A stretch of DNA of 64,000 nucleotides from Cristatella mucedo (Eukaryota > Bryozoa > Phylactolaemata > Cristatellidae), in the NCBI GenBank assembly GCA_009760855.2, contig WPIO01000024.1, forward strand, positions 732,501-796,500, given 5' to 3'. Position 1 is the first letter of the stretch, and each line of letters opens with the position of its first letter. The notes below the pieces were generated by a model. It was given only the letters and a program-made list of their open reading frames with translations. It was not told where the DNA came from and made no database searches. The translations under genes were made by a program, and so were the position numbers. This document shows, one piece after another, positions 48,127-58,872 of the stretch.

Positions 48127-48382
48127 TTAGTGGGTCCCTGCGATTCGTCCTTCGTGTGTTCATGCGTGCTGACACTATGCATGCTGCCACTAACCACATT
48201 TGCATTCTGAACGTGTACATGTCACCCCTAACCATATCATTCATTTTGCTTGTTTTTCAAGCATGATTTTACTTACCATTCAATTGCATTCCCTTTTGCA
48301 GCAATTGTAAAGCGCCTAGAAATAGATTGAGTTCTCTGACGGCGCTTTATCAAGTGCATTATTATTATTATCATTATTACCA
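48127..48382 (+). repeat. LINE-1 tail, long
   Basis: ATTTAGTGGGTCCCTGCGAT, TGCATGCTGCCACTAACC, the stem-loop AAAGCGCCTAGAAATAGATT / GACGGCGCTTT and (ATT)n. Confidence 0.85.
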
Positions 48383-49340
48383 CTTCTGCAGCAGCAGGCT
48401 CTGCATTGGTCCAAGTTCGGACCGGACGGGCCAAAGCAACAGATGGTACATCGACTAACCAGTAGCTGACAGTAACAAGACGGCAGGCAGACTAATCTAG
48501 TTACTGAGACGTCAGGTGCCGTCAGCGTTGGAAACGCCCAGCGGTGCCTGCCCCATTCCTTAAGCAAATACAGTCTGCTCGAGCTTCACTTATCAGAAAC
48601 TGCAGTGCAAAGTTGGCCCGAGATGGGTAAACAGCCCAGCCAAAAGGCCACAGGGTCAGCAGCAGGACAGAATCTCTGCACAGTTATTTGGAAGCTTGGC
48701 TGCTTTTTCGATTTGGGCAAGGGTCAACTGGGGATATACTGCCCTGATCCTGACAACCTGCAGATGCGCAAGCGCTTAGCTGGTTTCCTCGGTTTTTTCT
48801 CACTTCTCTGTCTCCCACTTCGGCCTCTGTTTCGCCTGCCGATGCTTTGGTGGTGGTGAAGTCAGGGCAGTGCCTTCGAACAGTCGCAAACGGCAGGTTT
48901 GCACCTACAGCCCACATTGTGTCACTAGCCAAATTAAGACGGGTTATGCGAACATAATGCTATGGAGTAGTATCCACGGAAGTGTAATAGTGGAAGTGCC
49001 TTTGACGGAACTGGTTATTGCTAATGTTATTGCTGAGTAAGAGAGTAGGGAATAGTCATATTTGATGGACTTGGCTCAAAGAGGTCGCAATCGACCAGCA
49101 CATGCATTTTCCTATGTGGTTGTGAGTGAGTGGACAAACTGTCAAGACCTAGAGTAAAGAGCACTCTGTCAGTTAGCCTCTTTTACAGTGCGCGAGGCTT
49201 GAAAAGCCTGCCGGCGATCAAGACATATCTTCAGTTTCTCATTTCGCGTGCAAACACTGCAAGAGTGCCCTTAGAAGGCATGGTAAACAATTGCTGCACG
49301 CTAGATGGAATTTCTTGCACCCTATTAGGAAACACGATTA
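48383..49340 (-). other. HAD-gene intron, nothing recognised
   Basis: No supported exon or repeat. Confidence 0.45.
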
Positions 49341-49425
49341 ATTACTAATTAATAAACTAATTAATAGTTAATTAATTATTAATTAATTAATAATTAATAA
49401 CTAATTAATAGCAGTTTTAATTTAC
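49341..49425. repeat. TTAATTAA-type AT-rich repeat
   Basis: Irregular reiteration of TAATTAAT and complements, self-complementary. Confidence 0.85.
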
Positions 49426-50512
49426 ATATTTATATCATTCTGATATGGTTTCGGGGTGTTGTGAAAGAGAAAAAGAGAGCTACGAAGTTTGCTATCCCAA
49501 AAATCTGGCTGCAACCGACTTACCACTCAAGCAACTGCTCCTTATCTACTGTGGATGTTTCCAGATGTCAAACTCAGACAGTACATCCATGCATCTGTCG
49601 CGGCAGTTCCAAACAGCCCTGATCTCCCCTGCCCCCACTCTTCCGGAGAAGTATCGGCAATCTAGAGGAGCAGGAAGTCAGCATATCCAGATTCCGGTTT
49701 CACACATGTGGCTGAGCGGAGGAAGAGATAGTTTCACAAACAGAACAGTGATCTATCACAGACAGAGAGTCTTATCAAGTCCTGAATGCTGAGCTTCCGA
49801 CATCCATTCTCAAGGAGGAGTGGAACCGTTTAGATCAACGTGCGACGATGAACATAGCAGAAAAAGCATCACCAGATTTTTTTAGCTTCTTCAGTTAAAC
49901 AAGATGGACGGGCTGTGCCTGAGCAACAGTGAGGCATGTCTACTCGAGACTATAGGAATCCTCTGTAACCCGAGTGAAAGGCGCCTGGCCAGGCGCAATT
50001 CATAAATGAGCCTCAAAGCCGCATGCGGTCACAGCAGGAACAAGTGCACGTATCTCCTTGGACACACGTGTCTCACTCTGCGTATCTCAAAGAGGATTGA
50101 CACTCATGTCAAGATGTTGCTGAGTGTCCCGACGTGGGAGTAGATATGGCTGGCAGGTCATTGCAGATTTCAAAATGATGTCGTTCCTGACGGGCCTGTG
50201 ACTTGGCTTATAGTTTTTTTGCCTATGGAACAGCTACGGACGCATACGGGACTGGCCACAGCTGACCGAGTTCTCAGCAGGTAAGAAGAACATCAAGTGG
50301 CACCCCCTGGCAGATCCAGGTATGGTGATACCGCCATAACTGTACATTAAATGAGACCTCGCCAAGCTGTTTGCTACGGCTCTAGACTATGAGTCAGCAG
50401 CTTGTAAAGCCTCTAAGAAGTCTTTACACAGCTGTCGGTGGCAAAGGTCAAAGCTGGCATCTTAGCTGAACCACCGATACAGAAGATCATACAAGTTTGT
50501 AGACTTCACCAA
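49426..50512. other. Unassigned, possible old transposon sequence
   Basis: A plus-strand open frame (49445-49792) has no recognised motif. Near 50437-50466 the sequence LSVAKVKAGI is shared with 6701-6740 (minus). The region may be a decayed coding repeat. Confidence 0.3.
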
Positions 50513-50745
50513 TGTAGTTTGTTTGACATTCTCTCCAAGCAGCAGGTATGCGATACCAGGCAGAACACCGAGGCACGCTCAAAACCGTTTATTCACCTGG
50601 ACACTGCAACGGCCAGTACGCGACTGCCAGCCCGGCATCCTCCACCTAACTCCCCTGGCCTTTGCCGCCCTTACTTATATATTGCTGCCATAAATCGCAA
50701 CAGCCCATAATCAAACGACAGTTTCATAATCTCAAAATAACCACA
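50513..50745 (-). repeat. 3' LTR of the compact LTR element
   Basis: 233 bp, TG...CA ends. It aligns along its length with the repeat at 52071-52298 with scattered substitutions and small gaps. It contains TATATAAG (minus strand, near 50673-50680) and AATAAA (minus strand, near 50588-50593). Confidence 0.75.
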
Positions 50746-51202
50746 TTCCCCTTGATCTCAAGATCAAATGGGGAAACAACAAAACATGCCATTACAACAG
50801 TGCAATAATAATACATGCCGCCCTGACCTCTTTTCTCGTCTAGCACGAGGCTAGGTAACGGCTGCTCGGAGAAGGCAAGTTAAAGCACGGCCTTTGCTAA
50901 CTTGCCGGCTATGTAAGGCATGAGCTTTGCCGAATCGCCGAGCCGTACGGCTTTCCACTGAGCCACCAGTCACCAATGCGGGACCAGTCTCTGCCACTGC
51001 ACGGGGGCTCCCGGGCATTAGCCGCCGGCAGCTGTCTTCTGGACTGCAACCGGTGTCGCCTCGCGCATCGCCCGTGAGGCCGATGCCTCGAGCCTGGGCT
51101 CCTGTACGGCTGCCTTTAGCCGCTCCGTCGGCGGCTCATTGCGTCTCATTGCCTTCTGTCTCTTGGCGTACACCTGTCGCGCCTCCTCGACGGGTGTCTG
51201 TC

Positions 51203-51787
51203 TCACTCACGTCTTCTGCTGGCCCTTCGCGCGTCTCGGCCACCAACAGTTCGGAAACCAAGGCGAGCACAATGTGTGCCACCATCTGTTTCTGCCACTC
51301 CTCGGTCTCCACCTCCATGCCGCTCGGCAAGCATCTCGCGTGCCTTTTCGGCGAGTGCCTCACCCACCTCCAAAGTGGGCGCTACACGCACTACCGCCAA
51401 CGCTAACGCTTTCCTCCATGCTGCTGTCACCACCGAGACCATAAGCACCGACTCGCTCCCGGACGCTGCCATTTTTCTGTCGCCTCTCTTCCGGACGCTG
51501 CTGCCTCTGCGCCGGATGCCTCCTCCTGCTGGCACTGCCGCCATCTCTGCCGCCATCTCTGCCGAAGCCTCTGCCGCAGCCTCTGCAGGCTCCTGCACCA
51601 TCTCTACTTGCTCTGCCTTCGTCGCCTGGCACACCATTGGCGATTGCTGCTGCCGCTTCCGGTCGCTCTTGTCGGCCTCCTCAGTCCGACCGGCGTTTAC
51701 CAAATCCGAGCGAAGCAGTCGCGCTTTACTGACCTCCACCTCCAGCCGCTTCTGCACTTCCGCCTCGGCTTTCCCGGCACTCTGCAA
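51203..51787 (-). CDS. Open frame inside the LTR element, Ala/Glu/Arg-rich
   Basis: An open frame of 195 codons in the sense direction of the element. The first part is charged and predicted helical (KAEAEVQKRLEVEVSKARLL), then Ala/Glu repeats, then a basic region. A gag-like structural role is possible from position and composition, but there is no capsid or zinc-knuckle motif. The opposite strand is also open (51276-51893), so this may simply reflect biased composition. Low confidence that it is translated. Confidence 0.3.
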   Translation of the reverse strand: MQSAGKAEAEVQKRLEVEVSKARLLRSDLVNAGRTEEADKSDRKRQQQSPMVCQATKAEQVEMVQEPAEAAAEASAEMAAEMAAVPAGGGIRRRGSSVRKRGDRKMAASGSESVLMVSVVTAAWRKALALAVVRVAPTLEVGEALAEKAREMLAERHGGGDRGVAETDGGTHCARLGFRTVGGRDARRASRRRE

Positions 51788-52070
51788 GTCTAACCACCAA
51801 AGCCTCTCCTCACCTCAGGGCCGACAAACACTTTCACAAGTGTTGCATGCAGCTGGGCATAGTCCTCTTGCACCGAGTCAGGAAGGGTCGTAGCGAACGT
51901 TAATCCATCGCCTGCAAGGAACATAAATATGTACATGTGCCACACAGCTGGATCAACACCTCTTTCATTGAGCCTCCGCTCCGAGTCGAGCAGCCGGCTT
52001 GTAAAGTCGTCCCGAAGTAGTAGTATTCCACCAATATCTTCTGGCGACGGCTACTCTGTCACTTCTGCCG

Positions 52071-52298
52071 AAATAGCTTGTGTTTTGACATTCTCCAAGC
52101 GGCAGGTACGCGATACCACGCAGAATACCGAAGCGGTCGTCTATCAACCCGGACGCAGCTGCGGCCATTACGCGACTGCCCGCCCGGAGTCCTTGACCTA
52201 CCTCCCGGGGCCTTTGCCGCCCGATGCTTATACACCAATGCCATAAATCTCAACAGCCCATAATCCAACGACTGCGTCATAATCTCGAAATAACCACA
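52071..52298 (-). repeat. 5' LTR of the compact LTR element
   Basis: 228 bp, the partner of the repeat at 50513-50745. The inner end has drifted (the TG is lost), and the TATA and AATAAA motifs are less well preserved than in the other copy. Such divergence between the two LTRs means the insertion is not recent. Confidence 0.72.
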
Positions 52299-52303
52299 GC
52301 CAA

Positions 52304-53142
52304 GAAACTGGACAGGAGGGAGAAAGCAGTTTGGAGCAGTTTTGTTGCAGTGGCTCTTTTCTGAGCAAACACAAGGATGAAAACTATGACCGGCTTGCTA
52401 AGGCTCTTGTAGAGAGCTATGGCAAAATGGGAGGCTGAGTGTCTCGTCAATTCCGTATCCTTAATGCTCATTTTGAAAAGTCAATGAGAACACGGAAGCT
52501 TACTCAGAGGAGCAAGGTGAGACCTTGCATTAGGACTTTCTGGACTTTAAACTTCGTTACCAGGAAACGTATAATGAAAACATTAGGAGGACTACGTTAG
52601 GGGGCCTCTTCGAGAAAGCGATTCGCGGTATATCAGCAAATCTAGAGCCTTTACTCATTTCTGAGCTCTTTTGAGGTGTCCATTTTTATATATATTTCAA
52701 TTAAAGAGATGGTAATTTTGATTTATTTTCTGCTGTCTGATTAAATGCGAACCTCGAGATGCAAATTTGCTTGTTATGTAATCGGAAATGTGTTGATTTC
52801 AAGCTTATCACTGTCCTGGTCACACGAGCTAAGCTTGTAGGGAATAATGGCCATTTTCTAGGCTTCAGAGGCACAAGCAATTAAAAAATAGCCCTCACTT
52901 TCTAGGGACAAAAGCCACAATACATTGTGTAATACCTGTTACCTATTAGGATTACTATAATTAAAGCAAAATTATAATGCACAACCACTGTGTTTATTCG
53001 ACAAGTATTTGGTGGTTGCTCATCGGCTGGAACCACGACACGAATTCATTGTTGGTGACGGTTGCTGCTGCATCCTTCGCGACATGCTACGAAATCGCAC
53101 CGGCGTCCTGTCCCAGCTCCTGCCCGTGCCCGATATTTATGA
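52304..53142. other. Unassigned flank of LTR element
   Basis: Plus-strand fragments such as ENYDRLAKALVESYGKMGG (52370-52430) in broken frames could be a gag relic. The rest is AT-rich and unrecognised. Confidence 0.3.
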
Positions 53143-53383
53143 AAGCATTTAGTGGGTCCCTGTGATTCTTCCTTTATGTGCTTATGCGTGCTGACACTAA
53201 CCACACTTGCATGCTGACACTGTTCACGTCACCACTAACCGTGTTATTCATGTTGTTTATCAAGTATGATATTACTCCCCATTCAATCGTGTTTCACTTT
53301 GCAGCAAATGTAAAGCGCCTAGAAAGAGACTGAGTTCTCTGAGGGCGCTTTATCTAGCGTATTATTATTATTGTTATTATAAA
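53143..53383 (+). repeat. LINE-1 tail, long
   Basis: AGCATTTAGTGGGTCCCTGT, GCAGCAAATGTAAAGCGCC, TAGAAAGAGACTGAGTTCTC, GGGCGCTTTATC and (ATT)n. Confidence 0.87.
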
Positions 53384-54523
53384 GGGGACTGCCGACGTCA
53401 CTGCTCCCTGCTCTGGTCGAGCGATTGCACCCCTTCGCACTTCATGGCTCCATTACTGGTGGCAGGACGACAGTCGGGCACACGACAGTGTAAGTCTTCG
53501 GCTGCGTTTAATGCACAAGTCGCAAAGGTGCAATCCGGTGCTTGCCCACAAGAATCGCGTTGTTGAATCGGCTTATATATTTAGCAATCGGAAGATAGCT
53601 CTGCTATGGCCTTTGCCTTCAAGTTAAGAAAGGCCAGAACGCGGTTGTCTCGAGCTAGGAGCGATCTCAAACTATGGACTTACCAGGGCAGTGCTCTACA
53701 GATTAGGCGAGCTAACGAGACTCTCTGGCTGGGTGGCACGAGAGGCCGTCCGGTGATTGGCTGGGCCTCGATGCCTGTAGTGCTTACCTACTCTCAACAC
53801 TCTGGGCTTAATGCCACGGCCTAAAGTGATCTCGCGTGTACCAGAGCCAGCACGTGATTAGCCGTCAGAATGTATGCTTACATGTTTCCCAATCTGATCG
53901 CGTGTGGAGCAACAAGTACTGCTTCTGCAGCGATGTACGACAAGAGAGGGGGATCCGTCGCTCGACTCTTGTGGGCGTAGGCAAGTCGAAGCTCCCTCGA
54001 ATAAGAAGAGTCAACCGAAGAGTTTACTCGATCCCTCACAACGGCTGAATGTACGAGTTGCCTTAGCGACAGCTGCTGGGGGTGAAGGAGTAATCCGAAA
54101 ATACAGGACGACGAACGGTCGCTAGCGGTGGAGTATGAGCAGAACGACTTAGGAGCCTCGGTTGGAGTACGGCTTCGAAAACATCGGTCAGCCGAGCCAG
54201 CACCTTAACGGTTTCGCTATCTGTCAAGACACCAGTCATGTGCACTCAGCACAGAGCCTAGAGCATTGGCCTTTAGCAACCTCTCGAGTTGATGCTTCAT
54301 TACAGCTTCCAGTAGATCTTCCTGTGACTTTTCAAGGATGCGTTGTGGTCTTGGTGACTGCTGTTACTTTATTTTGCCAAGCTGCTGTAGGTATGCATTC
54401 GCGTGGTCTCTCCTCGTTTTGCCCAGCGAGCACTGAACAATGGCTTGAATGGAGCACCAGCAGCACAGCTGAGAGCAGGAGACAAATTTGACCGAGTCAG
54501 CTCTAGCGTTGCAGACTGCTTAC
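53384..54523 (-). other. HAD-gene intron, nothing recognised
   Basis: No supported exon. Open frames at 53606-54491 (plus) lack motifs. Confidence 0.45.
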
Positions 54524-54678
54524 CTTCGTCGACGAGGAGCTGGTGTAGCTTCTCTTGAACCGCTCGCTCTGTCGCATGAGAAAAAAGGCTGTCGGGCAGG
54601 AACCGGTCGGTTCGATGGCAGAAACCCAAGGTGTGATACACTTTCTCCTTAATCGCCTTTCTGCTCGCCATTTCCAGG
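54524..54678 (-). CDS. HAD-superfamily phosphatase, cap-region exon
   Basis: This 155-bp exon encodes a helical stretch (KEKVYHTLGFCHRTDRF, then ATERAVQEKLHQLLVDEG) that fits the cap region between HAD motifs I and II. The acceptor is GTTTCAG before CCTGGAA and the donor is GAAG before GTAAGC. The first base completes a codon with the previous exon and the last base opens one for the next, and both joins keep frame. An ATG near its start is not used as the start in this model, because motif I lies upstream. Confidence 0.72.
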
Positions 54679-54797
54679 CTGAAACGCCAACGGTGGCAGC
54701 CTCAGCTCGGATTGCAACGGAAAGCTTGGAATAGCCACGAGATTAGTTCGCAGGCGATGGCAGAGGCCGGTAGCGCCTTCAAACTAGCCGACATGCA

Positions 54798-54804
<7 letters not shown>

Positions 54805-54837
<33 letters not shown>

Positions 54838-55095
54838 GAAGAGAGAGAGAGAGAGTGGGAAAGAGAGAGAGAGAGAGAGAGTGGGATGAGAGAGAGAGAG
54901 AGTGGGACAGAGAGAGAGAGAGAGAGAGAGAGTGGGATGAGAGAGAGAGAGAGTGGGACAGAGAGAGAGAGAGAGGGAGACAGAGAGAGGGCGAGACAGA
55001 GAGGGGAGAGAGAGGAAGAAAGAGAGAGAGAGAGAGAGAGAGAGGGCGAGAGAGAGAGAGAGAGGATAGAGAGGAGGAGGAGGAGGAGGAGAGCA
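54805..55095. repeat. (GA)n with GTGGGA/GAGGAG interruptions
   Basis: About 290 bases of GA repeats with recurring GAGTGGGA and GAGTGGGACAGA higher-order units, ending in (GGA)n. It lies in the short HAD intron 54679-55225. Open frames on both strands across it are artefacts. Confidence 0.93.
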
Positions 55096-55225
55096 CAATG
55101 CCCCGGAGCCAACCAAGGGAAGAGGTTCGAACTGGAATCGATTTGTCGAACTGCTACGGCGGAGGCCACCGAGCAAAAAAATTCGCCAAAAGCAAGAGGC
55201 CAAAATGAAGGAGCTTCAAGCGAAC

Positions 55226-55391
55226 CTGAGCGCCATTCTCTTTACGTGCGGCGACCACATCGAGTTGAAGCAAATAAGTGTGCCGTCCTTATCGAATATG
55301 ACGAGCGAAGTATTTCTTCGTTTGGCAGCCGATGTAGGCGGCAGTGACGGTGTCTGAGTCGCCACGATTGAAAGCCATCGCTGGCCATATT
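55226..55391 (-). CDS. HAD-superfamily phosphatase, early exon with catalytic motif I
   Basis: HAD phosphatases remove phosphate from small molecules or proteins through an aspartyl-phosphate intermediate. This exon encodes SLVIFDKDGTLICFNSMW: the first Asp of DKDGT (codons at 55279-55293) is the nucleophile and the second the general acid. The frame stays open upstream to 55479 but has no ATG. I therefore place the 5' boundary at an acceptor TTTTCTCAG ending at 55392, and a first coding exon must lie further upstream. The donor is CTCAG before GTTCGC, giving phase 2 and a Ser codon with the next exon. The FNSMW stretch after motif I resembles an animal family of phosphoglycolate-phosphatase-like proteins; the substrate cannot be told from sequence. 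The 5' boundary is uncertain. Confidence 0.72.
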
Positions 55392-56713
55392 CTGAGAAAA
55401 CAAAGGCCGTGGAACACGAGCGATGTAGAACGAAAAACGTCCATAGTATCAGACCGGTAGCTTGCGAGCGTAACCACAACGACAGAGACGTAAAAGAATC
55501 CCGACGTTTGTGAAGCTGGTCAGATAGACCTATAGCTACATTTCACACCCTCACTGCCAAATTGCCATTCGCAAATAGCTCACAGATCAGAGCAGGCTTG
55601 GTAAAAGGTGAAGCCAAATTACATAGGTAACAAGTATTACCTATTGTCTGCACATCACTGTAAGTCTCAACAGTTGTGAAGTTTGCTAATTTCTAAAACG
55701 CTTTAGGCTATATTAGCCAAGGGCGGCAGATATTGAGATTCCACTACGGCTCATAAGTCAGCGGCGAGTTTATGAGCAGATATAACTTTAGCTTTAATCT
55801 GTAGCTGCTAACGCTGAACCTTCTGAATCGCACTGTGCCCTTCTGGCCGTGCGGGAGAGCAAAAGACTCCGGCGGCGGCCTGGGACACGTCCTCCAAATG
55901 ATTAATCCTCCGAAGCTACCCTCGGCTGTTGAGCCGCACAGGGCGGGGCAACAACTCCGGCCAGATCGCAATGCTGACGCCGTGCGGAAGGATTCATGTG
56001 CAAACCATATACGAGGCCTCTATCATACTAAGCTGCCGCCAGCTAAGGAGCGGAGAATGTAGGCGCTGTGCGACACAATCCCCATGTGTGTGGGGAGCAA
56101 TGAGTTGGGCACGGAGTCCACGGGACGAACGGAATGATGTGAATGCGAATGTGAGAGTAAATTAGAGAATATGAGAGTGCATTGGAGGGATGGAACGCTT
56201 TTGGGATGTACAGCGTCGCCGGCGGTTGTCTACAAAGCCTAGACTGGACTGGACCGGTGTCTTGACTAATAAAGTGCTCGGCGACGGAGATGTTTCACTG
56301 GGTCTACTACTCGGCCCGACGACAGGTCTCTCCGGCGGGCGGGCTGCAACAGACCAGTCGTAGTAGCGTCGCAGGGAAAAACGCCCAGTCTGCACCGAGC
56401 TATCACAGAGCTTGCAAAGTACGCTGCAACGGCCAGACAACAAGTGAACGCTCGTTCCTTCCTTCGTGGCGACATAAAACGCTAGGCTACAGTACTAAAA
56501 AAAATCAATCGAAAATCAAAGTCAGTGCACTTACAATTCCGCAGCTAAGCCAGAAGCCAGCTTCTGGGTCAAAGCACAGGTGGCAGGCCCTCTGGTTGCA
56601 GCTACATCGCAAATTTCTGTCGAAAACGATCTGCCGCTAGTACTGCGATGCCTGCTTTAGCTCATTTCTGTGTGAAGTTGAGTACTTTCGACCGAGCAAA
56701 GTCACAACCCCGC
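55392..56713. other. Upstream of the HAD exons, unassigned
   Basis: Expected to hold the first exon and promoter of the HAD gene. A CpG-rich stretch at 56170-56480 is a candidate promoter area but shows no clear exon. Confidence 0.35.
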
Positions 56714-56965
56714 TTGTTCCTGTGATTCGTCCTTGGTGTGCTTATGCGTGCTGACACTGTGCATGCTGCCACTAACCACATTTGCATGCTGACCCTGTGC
56801 ATGTCACCCCTAACCATATTATTCATTTCGTTTGTTTTTCAAGCATGATTTTACTTACCATTCAATTGCATTTCCCTTTGCAGCAAATGTAAAGCGCCTA
56901 GAGAGAGATTGAGTTCTCTGAGGGCGCTTTATCAAGTGAATTATTATTATTATTATTATTGTTCG
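56714..56965 (+). repeat. LINE-1 tail, long and well preserved
   Basis: Starts CTTGTTCCTGTGATTCGTCC; contains GTGCTGACACTGTGCATGCT and ATGCTGACCCTGTGCATG units, a stem-loop with 8-bp perfect arms (AAAGCGCC 56891-56898, GGCGCTTT 56923-56930) and (ATT)n. A reference copy for the tail. Confidence 0.9.
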
Positions 56966-58670
56966 AGGTGAGCCTATTCTGGCAAGTCTGTTAGTGACGA
57001 TTGAAGTGCTTTGTGCTTATTTCTGCTTATGGGCTATCTCGGAGAACAGATTTACAGTCGTCTTCTGGCTGGCCAGCCAACCAGACGGCGATCTTCGGAA
57101 CCTCACAGCGATTTAACTCCTGCACAAGCTGAGCCCACCGCCGCCGATCCATCGCGCCAGCCCACTCCAACAAGCTGTGCATTTACTAAACCACGACACA
57201 TTTCAAAACAATGCGGCCAGGCCCGGCTGATAGTTAGATTCCGAAACGGCTCACACACCAGTAGAGTCATTAAGCAGATGCAACTTTAGCTATAATCTTC
57301 GGTGGCTAGTGCCATGCCTTTAGTTGCAACTTATGGCAAGTCACGAGGCAAGAGGTTAAGCGAGTTGGCACGTAGTGGACTTGGCATTCGGTCGACGCTT
57401 ACCGTAGAACCGCCGATATGTACCCCGACTGCTGGCAGCTCTGAGGGCGGCCATGACCATAGACCACGTATGATGATTGCAATCCACAGCAAGCTGACGT
57501 TGTTATCTGTAGCTGTACACGATAGTTGGCGTTATGCCAGCCGTCCACGATAGCTGCACTTTTCCCCTACCCCAGCCCGCGACAGGAGGGGGACGCTGGA
57601 ATGCAATGCCTCTGCTTACCGATGGTCTCTCCTCGAGGTGCTCGTTCTGCTTCAGACTAGTAAATCGCCCTCTCCAAGCAACCTCGATCGGGCAGCAAGC
57701 AAGCTGATGTTTCCAGCTCTCAGGTCAGCATCATGACCCACCAGCTTTTCTCTCGACCCTCGCTCGGCTGGCACACCTGCGTCGTACCCAGTAAACGAAG
57801 ATTACCCGGTCAAGTCACGTGCGCACGCCGGTGACCCCCGGCAATCCCCTTCCTTTCCGGGGCATCTGCCGCTGTGCCGCTTCCGCGTTTATTACGTTTC
57901 TACCACAGGCGTCTTTTCGCCTCCATGTTAGACGATTGTAAGCCGCAGTACGGGAAGTAAATTTGCTCGAATGTATGATTCTGATGAACTGACATACAAG
58001 ACTGCTTGGACGGCTGGGCAGTCAGATGCTGCAGACGGCGATATGCCTTCGGACGGCTCTGACGCTGGTTCGGACCAAGAAGAGTCTGGTGAAGGTAACG
58101 GGCTCTCCCCCTTCCGATCCTAGTTAGTCTTGATAATCTCTTACCAATAACACACCTCGATTGGTTTTTACATGCGCGGTGCTGAAGTCGATGATCTCCC
58201 GGACTAGTTTGGGTTTTTCTGGGTACTGGATGTGCCGCTCCTAGGAGTCCGCAGGTAGCTGGAGCTTGTGAAAGCATCTCGTTAGTGCCGCACGCTGTTG
58301 CTGCATTGCTTAATGTCGTTCCCAAAAATATATATGTGTGTCCTTTTTTGGCGACCGCATCAGGTTTTACTGCGACTGAGTTACTGTTTACTGCCTTATA
58401 AGAGTACAACTTCGGAGCCTTAGCCGTTTGGCTTAATGAGTCTTACCTGAAGAGTTGGTAAATTTTAGGTACTTGTGCATCGCCTGCAATCTCCGTTATC
58501 AGCTTTGAGTCGTTTGCTACTGGAAATCTTAGCTTCGAAATCGTTTGTACTCGACTGGCAGGAAAGTTGAAGCGCTATGTGGTAAGAAATCAGCCTGCTA
58601 CTACTAACGCAGTTACTCCCATGCCCGTATTCATTCATTGTTAGACAAACTGCGTTATTTCGTAAGACTG
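56966..58670. other. No gene recognised
   Basis: CpG-rich in parts (57560-57900). 57230-57310 resembles 55735-55830. No exon supported. Confidence 0.4.
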
Positions 58671-58872
58671 CAACCCACATACTGGCAGCTATCCCTGAGA
58701 TCATATTCATTCATCAGTTTTCGCCTTGCTCAAGATCACTGACTTCCCAATAACATATCTCGATTTTCTGCAAACCCACATACTGGCAGTTATCCCTGAG
58801 ATCATATTCATTCATCAGTTTTCGCCTTGCTCAAGATCACTGACTTCCCAATAACATATCTCGATTTTCTGC
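58671..58872. repeat. Tandem duplication of a 101-bp unit
   Basis: Two adjacent copies starting AACCCACATACTGGCAG, differing at about two positions (GCAGCT against GCAGTT). The unit is not found elsewhere in the window. Confidence 0.92.

Larger units (their letters stand above)
50513..52298 (-). mobile_element. Compact LTR retrotransposon without pol (TRIM/LARD-like)
   Basis: Two direct repeats of about 230 bp flank about 1.3 kb. The outer ends are TG...CA, and the flanking 5-mers are accaa (50508-50512) and gccaa (52299-52303), a target duplication with one change. On the minus strand each repeat opens TGTGGTTATTT, and the 50513 copy has TATATAAG and then AATAAA, the order of an LTR promoter and poly(A) signal. 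Immediately before that copy on the minus strand is GATCAAGGGGAA, a good polypurine tract, so 52298 is the 5' end. No reverse transcriptase, integrase or protease is visible, so it would depend on another element's enzymes. I see no clear primer-binding site. It lies in the 7.7-kb intron of the HAD gene. Confidence 0.78.

Noticed and set aside
51276-51893. Plus-strand open frame of 205 codons, Ala/Ser/Pro-rich
   Set aside because: Lies antisense to the LTR element as oriented by TATA, poly(A) signal and polypurine tract; probably compositional.
54712-55347. Open frame of 211 codons rich in Arg-Glu, and Ser-Leu frames on the other strand
   Set aside because: Produced by the (GA)n tract, which lies between two well-supported HAD exons on the minus strand.
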